Below, piece after piece: positions 33,996 through 42,050 of a DNA stretch of 51,683 nt. The notes under the pieces were generated by a model. The model saw only the letters and a list, made by a program, of their open reading frames with translations, made no database searches and was not told where the DNA came from. The position numbers and the translations under genes are program-made. Location: the NCBI GenBank assembly GCA_037128595.1, contig JBAXWB010000032.1, positions 1 to 51,683 of the forward strand. The letters run 5' to 3'. This stretch comes from a bacterium. GTDB lineage: Bacteria > Verrucomicrobiota > Kiritimatiellia > CAIKKV01 > CAITUY01. The stretch's first letter is position 1, and each line of letters starts with the position of its first letter.

Positions 33996-35942
33996 TTATC
34001 TCCACAACAACAACACGATCAGGAACACCACGATATACGATAAGTACGCGTGAATATTACCCGCCTGGAACAAATGACACCACGTGGCGACCTTGACGCC
34101 GGCCTGATAGACGGGCCGCAGCACCTCATCCAGCACAATGTCCAGTACATGACTGTGAAAATGCATGCGCCCCGGAAATACGGCCAGTTTGCCCGAGGCC
34201 TGCACCTGCGGGCGGAGCACCCAGGTAAAAAACCCGCCCAGCATCTGCGCAAACGAGGAGGCCGTATACTGCATATTCGGCGTCGGTGCCGCGTACCCGC
34301 AATCCCAGGTACCGGCGGCCACCACCCGGCTGTGCCGCAGTCGGATCGCCAGAACCGCCACCACTCCCAGCAACAGCCCAACCAGCGTCACCCCGGCTAT
34401 ACTGATCCAACCCAACGGTGCCAGCGCGGTCAACGCAGGCAGGGTCGCGGCCAGATCCGGAACCCAGGCGGCCACACCCTGCTGCAACATCGGACTGAGC
34501 ACGCCGGGCAGCAACCCGATACCCAGGCAGCAGACCGCCAAAGCAAACATGGGGCCGGTCATGGCTCGCCCGGACTCGTGGGCTTGCCGGGCGCAGTCAG
34601 ACCGGGCCGTCCCGAGAAAAATCGCCCCGAAGGCCTTCACAAAACAGGCGACCGCCAAAGCCCCGATCAACGCCAACAACGCTGCGGCGAAGGCCGCCCC
34701 CGCCCACGACGGTTCCGCACCAATGCCCAACGTCCTGAACAACCCGAGGTAAATCAGCAGTTCGCTCACAAAGCCATTGAGGGGCGGCAGCCCGCAAATG
34801 GCGACCGCACCCACGGCAAAGAGCAGGGCCGTCAACGGCATGGCCGCCGCCAGCCCGCCCAGCTGGTCAATGACCCGGCTCCGGGTCGAGTGGATCACCG
34901 AACCGGCGCTCAGGAACAGCAGGGCCTTGAAGATCCCGTGATTCCAGACATGCAACAACGACCCCGCCAGCCCGAGCACGATCCAGGCCGTAACATTCAG
35001 CGAGCGGCCCACCAGTGCCAACCCGAGCCCCATGACAATGATGCCGATATTTTCAATACTGTGATAGGCCAGGAGCCGCTTCAGATCATGCTGGCCCAGC
35101 GCGAACACGACGCCCAGCACGCCGGAGATCGTGCCCAACCCCAGCAGGGTCCCGCCCCACCAGACGGGCGGCTCGGGCAACCACGACACCATGCGAACCA
35201 ATCCGTAAATCCCGATTTTGATCAGCACCCCCGACATCATGGCCGAGACATGGCTGGGCGCCACGGCATGGGCACTCGGCAACCAGATGTGAAACGGCAT
35301 CAACCCCGCCTTGATCCCGAACGCAAAAACGATGAGTCCGAACAACACCGTTGCGACCGCCGGGGTCACCACCCCCCTGGGCAGCGAACCCAGGGCGAAC
35401 GAACCGGTCGCAGCGTACCAGACGGCAAACAGGGCAAACAGGGCCAGCGTGGAAAAATGGGTGACAATGAGATAGAGCAGACCGGCATCACGCACTTCCT
35501 GCTCATGGTCCTCCGTGGAGACCAGGAAAAATGCACTCAGGGCCATCACCTCCCAGGCAAACAGAAACAGGATGGAATTCGCCGCCACCGCGACCCCCGC
35601 CAGGCCCGCCGTCACCAGCCCGTAGAAGACCCGTAGCGTCCGGCCATTCCCGGGATGCTCCGCCTGCGCCCAGTACTGCAATCCGTAAATGGAGCCCAGC
35701 GCCGAGACCCAGAAGATGGGAATCAGGAAAATGGCCGCAATCGCATCCAAACGCAGGAATGAGAGCGAGGCCGTGGGGGCCCACAGGGCGGAGACGGCCC
35801 CGCCGATACCGAGCGCCGACCCCAGCACCGCCAACCGGACTGCCAACCGCTGTCCGGCCGCCGGATCACGACGCAGGAAAAGACCCGGCACGCCACTCAG
35901 GGCATGACAGGTGATTCCCGCTATGACCAGCCACTCACTCAT
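33996..35942 (-). CDS. Ehr-type complex: HyfB-like antiporter subunit, second copy
   Basis: 648 residues, about 16 membrane segments. The antiporter-like core shows AFGIKAGLMPFHIWLPSAHAVAPSHVSAMMSG (channel lysine in KAG) and SIENIGIIVMGLG, and the C-terminal extension (YTASSFAQMLGGFF ... FQAGNIHAYLSYIVVF) is diagnostic of HyfB rather than NuoL or MrpA. Paralogue of the next gene upstream (35935-37935), and both flank an 8-base overlap. The complex therefore has at least three antiporter-like subunits (two HyfB, one HyfF). Confidence 0.9.
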   Translation of the reverse strand: MSEWLVIAGITCHALSGVPGLFLRRDPAAGQRLAVRLAVLGSALGIGGAVSALWAPTASLSFLRLDAIAAIFLIPIFWVSALGSIYGLQYWAQAEHPGNGRTLRVFYGLVTAGLAGVAVAANSILFLFAWEVMALSAFFLVSTEDHEQEVRDAGLLYLIVTHFSTLALFALFAVWYAATGSFALGSLPRGVVTPAVATVLFGLIVFAFGIKAGLMPFHIWLPSAHAVAPSHVSAMMSGVLIKIGIYGLVRMVSWLPEPPVWWGGTLLGLGTISGVLGVVFALGQHDLKRLLAYHSIENIGIIVMGLGLALVGRSLNVTAWIVLGLAGSLLHVWNHGIFKALLFLSAGSVIHSTRSRVIDQLGGLAAAMPLTALLFAVGAVAICGLPPLNGFVSELLIYLGLFRTLGIGAEPSWAGAAFAAALLALIGALAVACFVKAFGAIFLGTARSDCARQAHESGRAMTGPMFALAVCCLGIGLLPGVLSPMLQQGVAAWVPDLAATLPALTALAPLGWISIAGVTLVGLLLGVVAVLAIRLRHSRVVAAGTWDCGYAAPTPNMQYTASSFAQMLGGFFTWVLRPQVQASGKLAVFPGRMHFHSHVLDIVLDEVLRPVYQAGVKVATWCHLFQAGNIHAYLSYIVVFLIVLLLWR

Positions 35943-37935
35943 AATTCAACCATTGCCGGATCACCTGCCAGGCGAATGCCAGCAGCAACACCACCACAAA
36001 ATACATCATATAATATTGAATTTTTCCCTGTTGCAGCCAGCGCAGTCGGGCAAAACGGCCCGCCAACCAGTTGAACAGGGGCTGGTACAAGACCCGGCTC
36101 AGGGTATCCGGGTAACTGGTGGTCATCTTGCCGGTTACGGGAAAGACGGCGCCAGGCACCACCACGTGGGCCTTGGGCCGGAACGATTTCAATAACAGGC
36201 GCGACACCATCATCTCTGAAAACGACTGGCCGGTATACTGCATACTGGCCGCAGGGGCCAGGTAGCCGCAGCTCCAGGTCGCGTCCGCCGCCACTCCGCC
36301 CCGCCGCCTGACAAAGATGAAAAACAACATCACCAACCCCATCAATCCCCAGATCACGGCATTCACGCCACCCAGAACCCCCAGCGCGGAAGACGCGTTC
36401 AACGCGGCCTCGAACGGCCCCAGGGCCACCCCGAACACCTCGCCGATCACCCCCTCAAACGCTTTGACCAGAACGCCCGGAAACAGCGCCGCCACCACAC
36501 ATAACCCCGCCAGCACCGCGAGTGGAGCCGTCATCCAGCGGGAGGACTCATGAGCATGCCGGGCTTCGTCACTGCGAGGTTCGCCCAGCAGCACAATCCC
36601 CACCAACCGCACAAAGCAAAGCAGGGCCATGGCGCCAACCAGTGCCAGAACCCCTACCCCCAGCAGCATCACCACACTCCCGCCGCCCGAGAACTCCAGG
36701 CCGCCATGTAGCAGGGCCAGATAGATCAGCCATTCGCTAACAAAGCCATTGAGTGGAGGCAAGGCGGCAATCGCCACGGCTCCCAGCGCCATGGCCGCGC
36801 CGGTGCGCGGCATCCGCTTCATCAACCCGCCCAACCGCTCCATGTCCCGCCCCCCAGCGCCATGCATCACCGAACCGGCCCCGAGAAACATCAGGCTCTT
36901 CATCAGGGCGTGATTCCAGACGTGCAGAAAAGCACCCGACAGTCCCAGCGCCGCCACCACCGGATGATGGCTGGTCAGGCCCCAGAGCCCCAGTCCCAAC
37001 GCCAGCAGGATCAACCCCATGTTTTCAATACTGGAATAGGCCAGGGCCCGCTTGAGGTCACGCTGAAACAGCGCGAATGAAATCCCAAGGATGGCGCCGG
37101 CAAACCCGAGGGCCACCAGCAGTGGCCCCCACCAGGCCGCAGGGGGGCCCAGGAACATCATCACCCGCAACAGCCCATACAGCCCCAACTTGATCATCAC
37201 GCCGGACATCAGGGCCGAGACATGACTCGGCGCGGCCGGATGCGCCTCAGGCAACCAGATGTGCAGGGGAACCATCCCCGCCTTGGTCCCGAAGCCGATC
37301 AGCGCGAGCACCAGGATCACGACCCCTGCCGTGGCAGGCGGGACCGCGAAGGTATCAAAATCGAGCGACCCCGAGGTGCGGCCCAGGAGCAGGAACATGG
37401 CCAGCAGAAAGGCCGCCCCCACATGAGACGCCACCAGGTAAACCCACCCGGCCATGCGTACGTCCTTTTTTTCGTGCTCAAAGGTCACTAGGAAAAAGGC
37501 GGAGAGCGACATGATTTCCCAGGCCACCATGAAGAGTACTGCCTGACGTGCCACCACCACCAGCGCCATGGTGGCCACAAAGATATTAAAAAAGAACCAC
37601 GCCGCGCCTAGCAGCTTCCGGTCGCGATAGGCCATCAGGTAGCTGCCCCCATAAACGGCGGCCAGGGCCGACAGCCCGAAAACCGGAATGAGGAAAAAGG
37701 CGGAAAGGGCGTCCAGCCGGATATAGAACTCACCCCCCGGAACCGCCCAGGGGAAGCGGAACGCCTCAACCGCGCCCCCCGTCAACGCATGGAGCGCCGG
37801 CCATAAGCCCAGCAGGCAACCGGCCACCGCCGACCCCGCACCCAATCCGGTTGCCCAGCGAGGGGAGCGGCTCATCACTAATGAAAGGGCCCCTCCACAT
37901 ACGATTATTATCAACGATATCAGTAAACGGTTCAT
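35935..37935 (-). CDS. Ehr-type complex: HyfB-like antiporter subunit, first copy
   Basis: 666 residues. Same organisation as its neighbour: core GFGTKAGMVPLHIWLPEAHPAAPSHVSALMSG, helix-discontinuity segment AYSSIENMGLILLALGLG, and the HyfB-type C-terminus YTGQSFSEMMVSRLLLKSF with a final amphipathic helix and membrane segment. The start overlaps the stop of the HTH-EIIA gene by ATGA, so the complex and regulator share a transcript. H+ versus Na+ use cannot be told. Confidence 0.9.
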   Translation of the reverse strand: MNRLLISLIIIVCGGALSLVMSRSPRWATGLGAGSAVAGCLLGLWPALHALTGGAVEAFRFPWAVPGGEFYIRLDALSAFFLIPVFGLSALAAVYGGSYLMAYRDRKLLGAAWFFFNIFVATMALVVVARQAVLFMVAWEIMSLSAFFLVTFEHEKKDVRMAGWVYLVASHVGAAFLLAMFLLLGRTSGSLDFDTFAVPPATAGVVILVLALIGFGTKAGMVPLHIWLPEAHPAAPSHVSALMSGVMIKLGLYGLLRVMMFLGPPAAWWGPLLVALGFAGAILGISFALFQRDLKRALAYSSIENMGLILLALGLGLWGLTSHHPVVAALGLSGAFLHVWNHALMKSLMFLGAGSVMHGAGGRDMERLGGLMKRMPRTGAAMALGAVAIAALPPLNGFVSEWLIYLALLHGGLEFSGGGSVVMLLGVGVLALVGAMALLCFVRLVGIVLLGEPRSDEARHAHESSRWMTAPLAVLAGLCVVAALFPGVLVKAFEGVIGEVFGVALGPFEAALNASSALGVLGGVNAVIWGLMGLVMLFFIFVRRRGGVAADATWSCGYLAPAASMQYTGQSFSEMMVSRLLLKSFRPKAHVVVPGAVFPVTGKMTTSYPDTLSRVLYQPLFNWLAGRFARLRWLQQGKIQYYMMYFVVVLLLAFAWQVIRQWLNYE

Positions 37936-38597
37936 TTTTTAAAGGCCCGCACCAGGGCGAGGATCTCCTCACGGGGAGCCTGCCGGACCAGGGCGGCCTT
38001 GAACCCCGGATCCAATAGGGCTGAGGCCAGTCTTGAAAGCAGATAGAGGTGGACCCGGACGGTCGGAGTGACCAGGGTGAAAAGCGTGTGGACCGGCTGA
38101 TCATCAATCGCACCAAACTCCACCGGCTTCTCCAGGAAGCAGAGGCATATTGCCGGGTGGTTCACCGAGAGCACAATCGGGTTGCGCACATGCGGAATCG
38201 CCACTCCCTCGCCAATTCCGGTCGACGCCATCGCCTCACGTGCCAGCAGGACCCGGAGCAGGAAATCGCGATCCATGTCCGGTGGCAGCTTCATGATCGC
38301 CACCACGGAGCGTAGCACGGACTCCTTGTCATTCCCCGCCACCCCGTAAAAGATGCCGCCGGCCTCAATCGAATCCGCCAGATCCGGCATCAGTTCCGCG
38401 GAGGCGTCAGGCTCCTTGAAAATTTCGGCGGAGACATTGATTTTCTGCGCATTGGCCCACTCCAGCAGTTCAGCCCGGTTGAACCGATACTGATCGTTGA
38501 CCTTATACGCGGGAAGCTGTCCCTGCTGGATCCACCGGTAGATGGATTTCTCAGAAACACTCAGAATTCTCGCAACATCTTGAACACCTAGTTGCAT
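37932..38597 (-). CDS. Helix-turn-helix and PTS EIIA (PtsN-like) fusion, first gene of the Ehr operon
   Basis: 221 residues. A MerR/excisionase-type HTH (QDVARILSVSEKSIYRWIQQGQLPAYKVNDQYRFNRAELLEWA, about 4-49) is joined to a fructose/nitrogen-type EIIA domain (about 80-221) with the phospho-accepting His136 in GIGEGVAIPHVRNP. EIIA-Ntr relatives regulate K+ channels and metabolism through phosphorylation and protein contacts. Here the fusion can bind DNA and sense phosphorylation, and it is the promoter-proximal gene of the operon, so operon-specific control is a fair inference. The final ATGA overlaps the first HyfB-like gene. Confidence 0.88.
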   Translation of the reverse strand: MQLGVQDVARILSVSEKSIYRWIQQGQLPAYKVNDQYRFNRAELLEWANAQKINVSAEIFKEPDASAELMPDLADSIEAGGIFYGVAGNDKESVLRSVVAIMKLPPDMDRDFLLRVLLAREAMASTGIGEGVAIPHVRNPIVLSVNHPAICLCFLEKPVEFGAIDDQPVHTLFTLVTPTVRVHLYLLSRLASALLDPGFKAALVRQAPREEILALVRAFKK

Positions 38598-38635
38598 GGT
38601 TTCACCAAAAGTATTGATTACACATTTGAGGACAA

Positions 38636-38664
38636 AACCTACGCCCCTGTCACCTAAATGTCAA
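38636..38664 (-). promoter_or_regulatory. Candidate promoter of the Ehr operon
   Basis: On the minus strand TTGACA (plus 38659-38664) is followed after 17 bases by TAGGTT (plus 38636-38641). The -35 box is a perfect consensus, the -10 box only partial. The site sits about 40 bases upstream of the HTH-EIIA start, in a gap otherwise free of genes. No operator is obvious. Confidence 0.4.
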
Positions 38665-38735
38665 TTTCAGCCTCTTACAAAGGCGCATATGACCTCACAG
38701 GGGGTTTATAAGGGGCCAAAGAGACGAGAGTAAAA

Positions 38736-39027
38736 GATTTACCACGGAGACTCGGAGGGGAAAGAGAGAGAGGAAGACGGGGAGGGATGAGAAAATGTTG
38801 CGGGAATTCCAGCTTCGGGGTACCGAATCAGAAATTCCCGCAACGCCTTCCTTTGGAGAAAGCGGGAGGGAAAGGTTTAACCCGTGCGAAGCTCAACAGG
38901 GGGGCACTCCGTATTCTCCCCGGAGAAGCGTTACGCGATTTTTGAAAATGGGGTATTCACCATTTTCAAAAATCGCGTAACATTTTCTTCCTCTCCCCCT
39001 CTCCCCCTCCGCGTCTCCGTGGTAAAA
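38736..39027. repeat. Composite TTTACCACGGAG element, copy 3
   Basis: Ends GATTTACCACGGAGACTCGG and CTCCGCGTCTCCGTGGTAAA. Inner hairpins: 38797-38844 (arms begin GTTGCGGGAATTCC) and 38930-38981, with perfect 22-base arms around the loop GGTATTCA. It fills most of the gap between the regulator gene and the downstream cystathionine enzyme gene. Confidence 0.85.
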
Positions 39028-39066
39028 GTTCTCTTTATTTTCTGTTTTATATGCGTGCGCCCCGTC

Positions 39067-40197
39067 TTACAACGCGGCGGCCATATCCGCAATCAGGTCT
39101 TCCGGCGCTTCCAGGCCGACGGAAAGGCGGACGAGGCTGTCTGAAATTCCCCGCGCCAGCCGCTCGGGCCTGGGCATGGCGGCATGCGACATCGTCGCCG
39201 GGTAGGACAAAATGCTTTCCACCCCGCCGAGGCTCACGGCCATCAGCGGTAACTTGACGTTTTTCAACAGCTTCAAGGCCGTCGCCACATCGTGGAGCTC
39301 AAACGACAACACGGCGCCGGCCCCTGAGGCTTGAGCCTGATGCGTGGCATAACCGGGATGCGCTTCCAGACCCGGATAATAGACGCGCTTTACCTCCGGC
39401 CTCGTAAGCAACCATCGCGCCACCAACCCGGCGGTGCGTTGCTGGGCATCCATCCTGACGCCAAGGGTCTTGATGCCACGCAGCACCAACCAGGAATCCT
39501 GCGGACCCAATATGGCGCCAAACGTGTTCTGAATGACCTTCAGTCGATGCCCCAGTTCCGGATCACGCGTCACCGCCAATCCGGCAATGAGATCACTGTG
39601 TCCCCCTAGGAATTTCGTGGCGCTATGCACCACGACATCAAACCCCAGCTCGATCGGGCGCTGGTAATAAGGGGTCATAAAGGTGTTGTCCGTGATGGCT
39701 AGCACCTCATGCTCGCGGGCGATGGCGACGATGGCGTGCAGATCGGTGATGGACAGCAGGGGATTGGCAGGGGTTTCGACAAACAGCGCGCGGGTGGCGG
39801 GCGTAATCGCCTTCCGGACGCTGGCGGGATCGGTGCTGTCAACAAAAGTGACCTCGAGCTTCCACTGGCGGAACAGGGTGGTCAAGGCACGATAGGTGCC
39901 CCCGTAAATGTCCTGTCCCACGACCAGGTGGTCACCGGGCGCAAAGAGCATGAGGACCGATGAGGTGGCCGCCATGCCGGAGGCAAAGGCCAGACCGCGT
40001 GCGCCGCCCTCCAACGAGGCAATGGCCTGCTCAAGGGACTCCCGGGTCGGGTTGCCACTGCGCGCATAATCATAATGGCCCAGATGCTCGGGATCAGCCT
40101 GATGGAATGTGGAGGCCTGATAGATGGGAATACTGGAGGCACCGGTATAGGGATCCCGGTCTTTGCCGGAGTGAATCAGGCGGGTCAGGTAGTTCAT
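39067..40197 (-). CDS. Trans-sulfuration PLP enzyme (cystathionine beta-lyase/gamma-synthase family), copy 1
   Basis: 376 residues of the Cys/Met-metabolism PLP family. Landmarks: YDYARSGNPTRESLEQAIASLEGG, FASGMAA, DIYGGTYR (phosphate-binding YGGT), and the PLP lysine in VVVHSATKFLGGHSD (about residue 193). Family members make or split cystathionine in methionine synthesis; with a paralogue directly upstream, a MetB plus MetC division of labour (as in the metI-metC pair) is likely. Which copy does which step cannot be settled from sequence. Start overlaps the paralogue's stop by ATGA. Confidence 0.9.
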   Translation of the reverse strand: MNYLTRLIHSGKDRDPYTGASSIPIYQASTFHQADPEHLGHYDYARSGNPTRESLEQAIASLEGGARGLAFASGMAATSSVLMLFAPGDHLVVGQDIYGGTYRALTTLFRQWKLEVTFVDSTDPASVRKAITPATRALFVETPANPLLSITDLHAIVAIAREHEVLAITDNTFMTPYYQRPIELGFDVVVHSATKFLGGHSDLIAGLAVTRDPELGHRLKVIQNTFGAILGPQDSWLVLRGIKTLGVRMDAQQRTAGLVARWLLTRPEVKRVYYPGLEAHPGYATHQAQASGAGAVLSFELHDVATALKLLKNVKLPLMAVSLGGVESILSYPATMSHAAMPRPERLARGISDSLVRLSVGLEAPEDLIADMAAAL

Positions 40198-41333
40198 AAG
40201 AGGCCTTTCAGGTCTTCAATGAGTTCATCCCTGTCCTCAATCCCGATGGAGAGCCGCAGAAGCCGGTCATTGATCCCCAGGCGCGCACGAACCGCGGCAT
40301 CCAGATCCGCATGGGTTTGCATGGACGGGTAAGTAATCAGGGATTCCACGCCGCCCAGACTCTCGGCGAAGGTGAAGATTTTCACGCCTGACAGGATTGA
40401 GGGGATGCGCACGGCCACGTCCACCTCAAACGAAATCATCCCGCCATATCCGCTACGTTCCCGGTCCAGAACCGATCGGCCGGGGTGATCCGCCAGGCCG
40501 GGGAAATACACGCGCCGGACCCGCGGATGGGTGGCCAGCCAATCGGCGATCCCGCAGGCATTTTCCTGCTGTTTTTTTACACGCAAGGGGAGGGTCTTCA
40601 GACCGCGCAGGGTCAGCCAGGAATCCTGGGGGCCCAACACGCCGCCAATGGCGTTCTGATAGAACCCGATGCGCTCGGAAAGCGCAGGGGTCCCGGTCAC
40701 GATCATGCCGGCGACCACATCGTTATGCCCGGCCAGATATTTGGTGGCGCTGTACACGACCAGGTCGGCGCCCTGCGCCAGCGGCTGCTGGAAGACAGGC
40801 GTGAGAAAGGTGTTATCCACAATGGTCAGAAGGCCTGAAGCACGGGCGGCTTTCGCGATGGCACGGATATCCGCGATTTTGAGCAGCGGATTGGTGGGAC
40901 TCTCCACAAACACCGCTTTAACGCCCGCCAAGGTCAGGGCGCGCTGCACGGCGGCCAGGTCTGACGTATCCACATAGATCGCCTCTATCCCGAACGGCTG
41001 GAACACTTTTTCAAACAGGCGGAACGTGCCGCCATACAGGTCCTCGGTCACCACAATGCGATCGCCCGGACGGAACAGGTGCAAGAGGGTGTCAATGGCG
41101 GCCAGTCCCGAGGCAAATGCAAACCCTTTATGTCCCCCATCCGCCTTCGCGAGGGTCTCCTCAAGAACCAGCCGGGTCGGGTTCGAGGTACGTGAATAAT
41201 CAAACCCCGTCGATTGTCCAAGCCCGGGATGCCCGAATGACGCCGTCTGATAAATCGGCACCGATATTGCCCCCGTAATGGAGTCATACCGGTTCCCCGC
41301 CTGCGCCAATAATGTTGATATCGCTTGAGTCAT
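40194..41333 (-). CDS. Trans-sulfuration PLP enzyme (cystathionine gamma-synthase-like), copy 2
   Basis: 379 residues, same family as its neighbour and full length: FDYSRTSNPTRLVLEETLAKADGG, FASGLAAID, DLYGGTFRLF, and the PLP lysine in LVVYSATKYLAGHND. About half the positions match copy 1. First gene of the pair, 66 bases after the PAQR gene stops. I see no room for a SAM riboswitch in that gap, so control of these methionine genes is not explained here. Confidence 0.9.
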   Translation of the reverse strand: MTQAISTLLAQAGNRYDSITGAISVPIYQTASFGHPGLGQSTGFDYSRTSNPTRLVLEETLAKADGGHKGFAFASGLAAIDTLLHLFRPGDRIVVTEDLYGGTFRLFEKVFQPFGIEAIYVDTSDLAAVQRALTLAGVKAVFVESPTNPLLKIADIRAIAKAARASGLLTIVDNTFLTPVFQQPLAQGADLVVYSATKYLAGHNDVVAGMIVTGTPALSERIGFYQNAIGGVLGPQDSWLTLRGLKTLPLRVKKQQENACGIADWLATHPRVRRVYFPGLADHPGRSVLDRERSGYGGMISFEVDVAVRIPSILSGVKIFTFAESLGGVESLITYPSMQTHADLDAAVRARLGINDRLLRLSIGIEDRDELIEDLKGLL

Positions 41334-41399
41334 GCCCGTCTCCCTGCTGCCTTTATATCAATTAACCCGATAGAGAAACTATTCGTTTGGCTTTTAATG

Positions 41400-42050
41400 T
41401 CAATACGGAATCACGTACAACATGACACTGAAGAAGTGGCAGAGGCTCCCGGCGAGAACAAAGGCGTGCCAAATGGCATGATTGAACGGGATGCGGTGCC
41501 AGAGATAGAAAACCGTCCCGCCCGTGTAGAACAATCCGCCGGCGACCAACCACAACAACCCGCCCAACGGCAGATTCTGGTAAAGCGGCCGGATGGCGAT
41601 AATCGCCATCCAACCCATCCCGATGTAGACCAGGGTTGATAACAGCTTGAAGCGGCCCGCAAAAAACACCTTGAACACGACGCCGATCAGCGCCAGGCCC
41701 CAGACCACCCCGAACAACGACCAGCCCCAGGGGCCCCTCAGGGAAATCAACAGGAACGGCGTGTAGGTCCCGGCAATCAGCAGATAGATCGCCGAGTGGT
41801 CTATGATTTTCATGATCGCCTTGGCGCGCGGCCAGGGGAAGCTGTGATAGAGGGTCGAGGTCATAAACATCAGCACCAGCGTCGTGCCATACACGGCGCA
41901 GGACACCACATGCCAGGCCGTTCCCCGCAATGCGGCAAACACCACCATCAGCGACAAGGCCGCCAGCGCCAGCACCACCCCGACCCCATGCATGACGCTG
42001 CTGGCGATTTCCTCTGGCAGCGAATAAGGTTTTTTATGATTATTTTCCAA
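41400..42050 (-). CDS. Hemolysin-III/PAQR family membrane protein
   Basis: 216 residues, seven membrane segments. The family's motifs are present: SSVMHGVGVVLALAAL, TSTLYHSFPW, DHSAIYLLIAGTYTPFLL and the last helix HAFVLAGSLCHFFSV, with the conserved Ser-His-Asp-His set implied in metal-dependent hydrolysis in the PAQR/CREST superfamily. Bacterial members (YqfA, YplQ) affect membrane lipid homeostasis. Start overlaps the end of the upstream PEP-synthase-like gene by 11 bases. Confidence 0.9.
   Translation of the reverse strand: MENNHKKPYSLPEEIASSVMHGVGVVLALAALSLMVVFAALRGTAWHVVSCAVYGTTLVLMFMTSTLYHSFPWPRAKAIMKIIDHSAIYLLIAGTYTPFLLISLRGPWGWSLFGVVWGLALIGVVFKVFFAGRFKLLSTLVYIGMGWMAIIAIRPLYQNLPLGGLLWLVAGGLFYTGGTVFYLWHRIPFNHAIWHAFVLAGSLCHFFSVMLYVIPY

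Noticed and set aside
34050-35636. Long plus-strand frame of 528 codons opposite the second HyfB-like gene
   Set aside because: It is rich in Gln, Arg, Pro and His without any domain, and lies wholly antisense to a well-conserved membrane subunit. A GC-rich shadow frame.
41334-41399. SAM riboswitch before the two methionine-pathway genes
   Set aside because: The gap is about 66 bases, too short for a SAM-I element, and no conserved stem pattern is seen.
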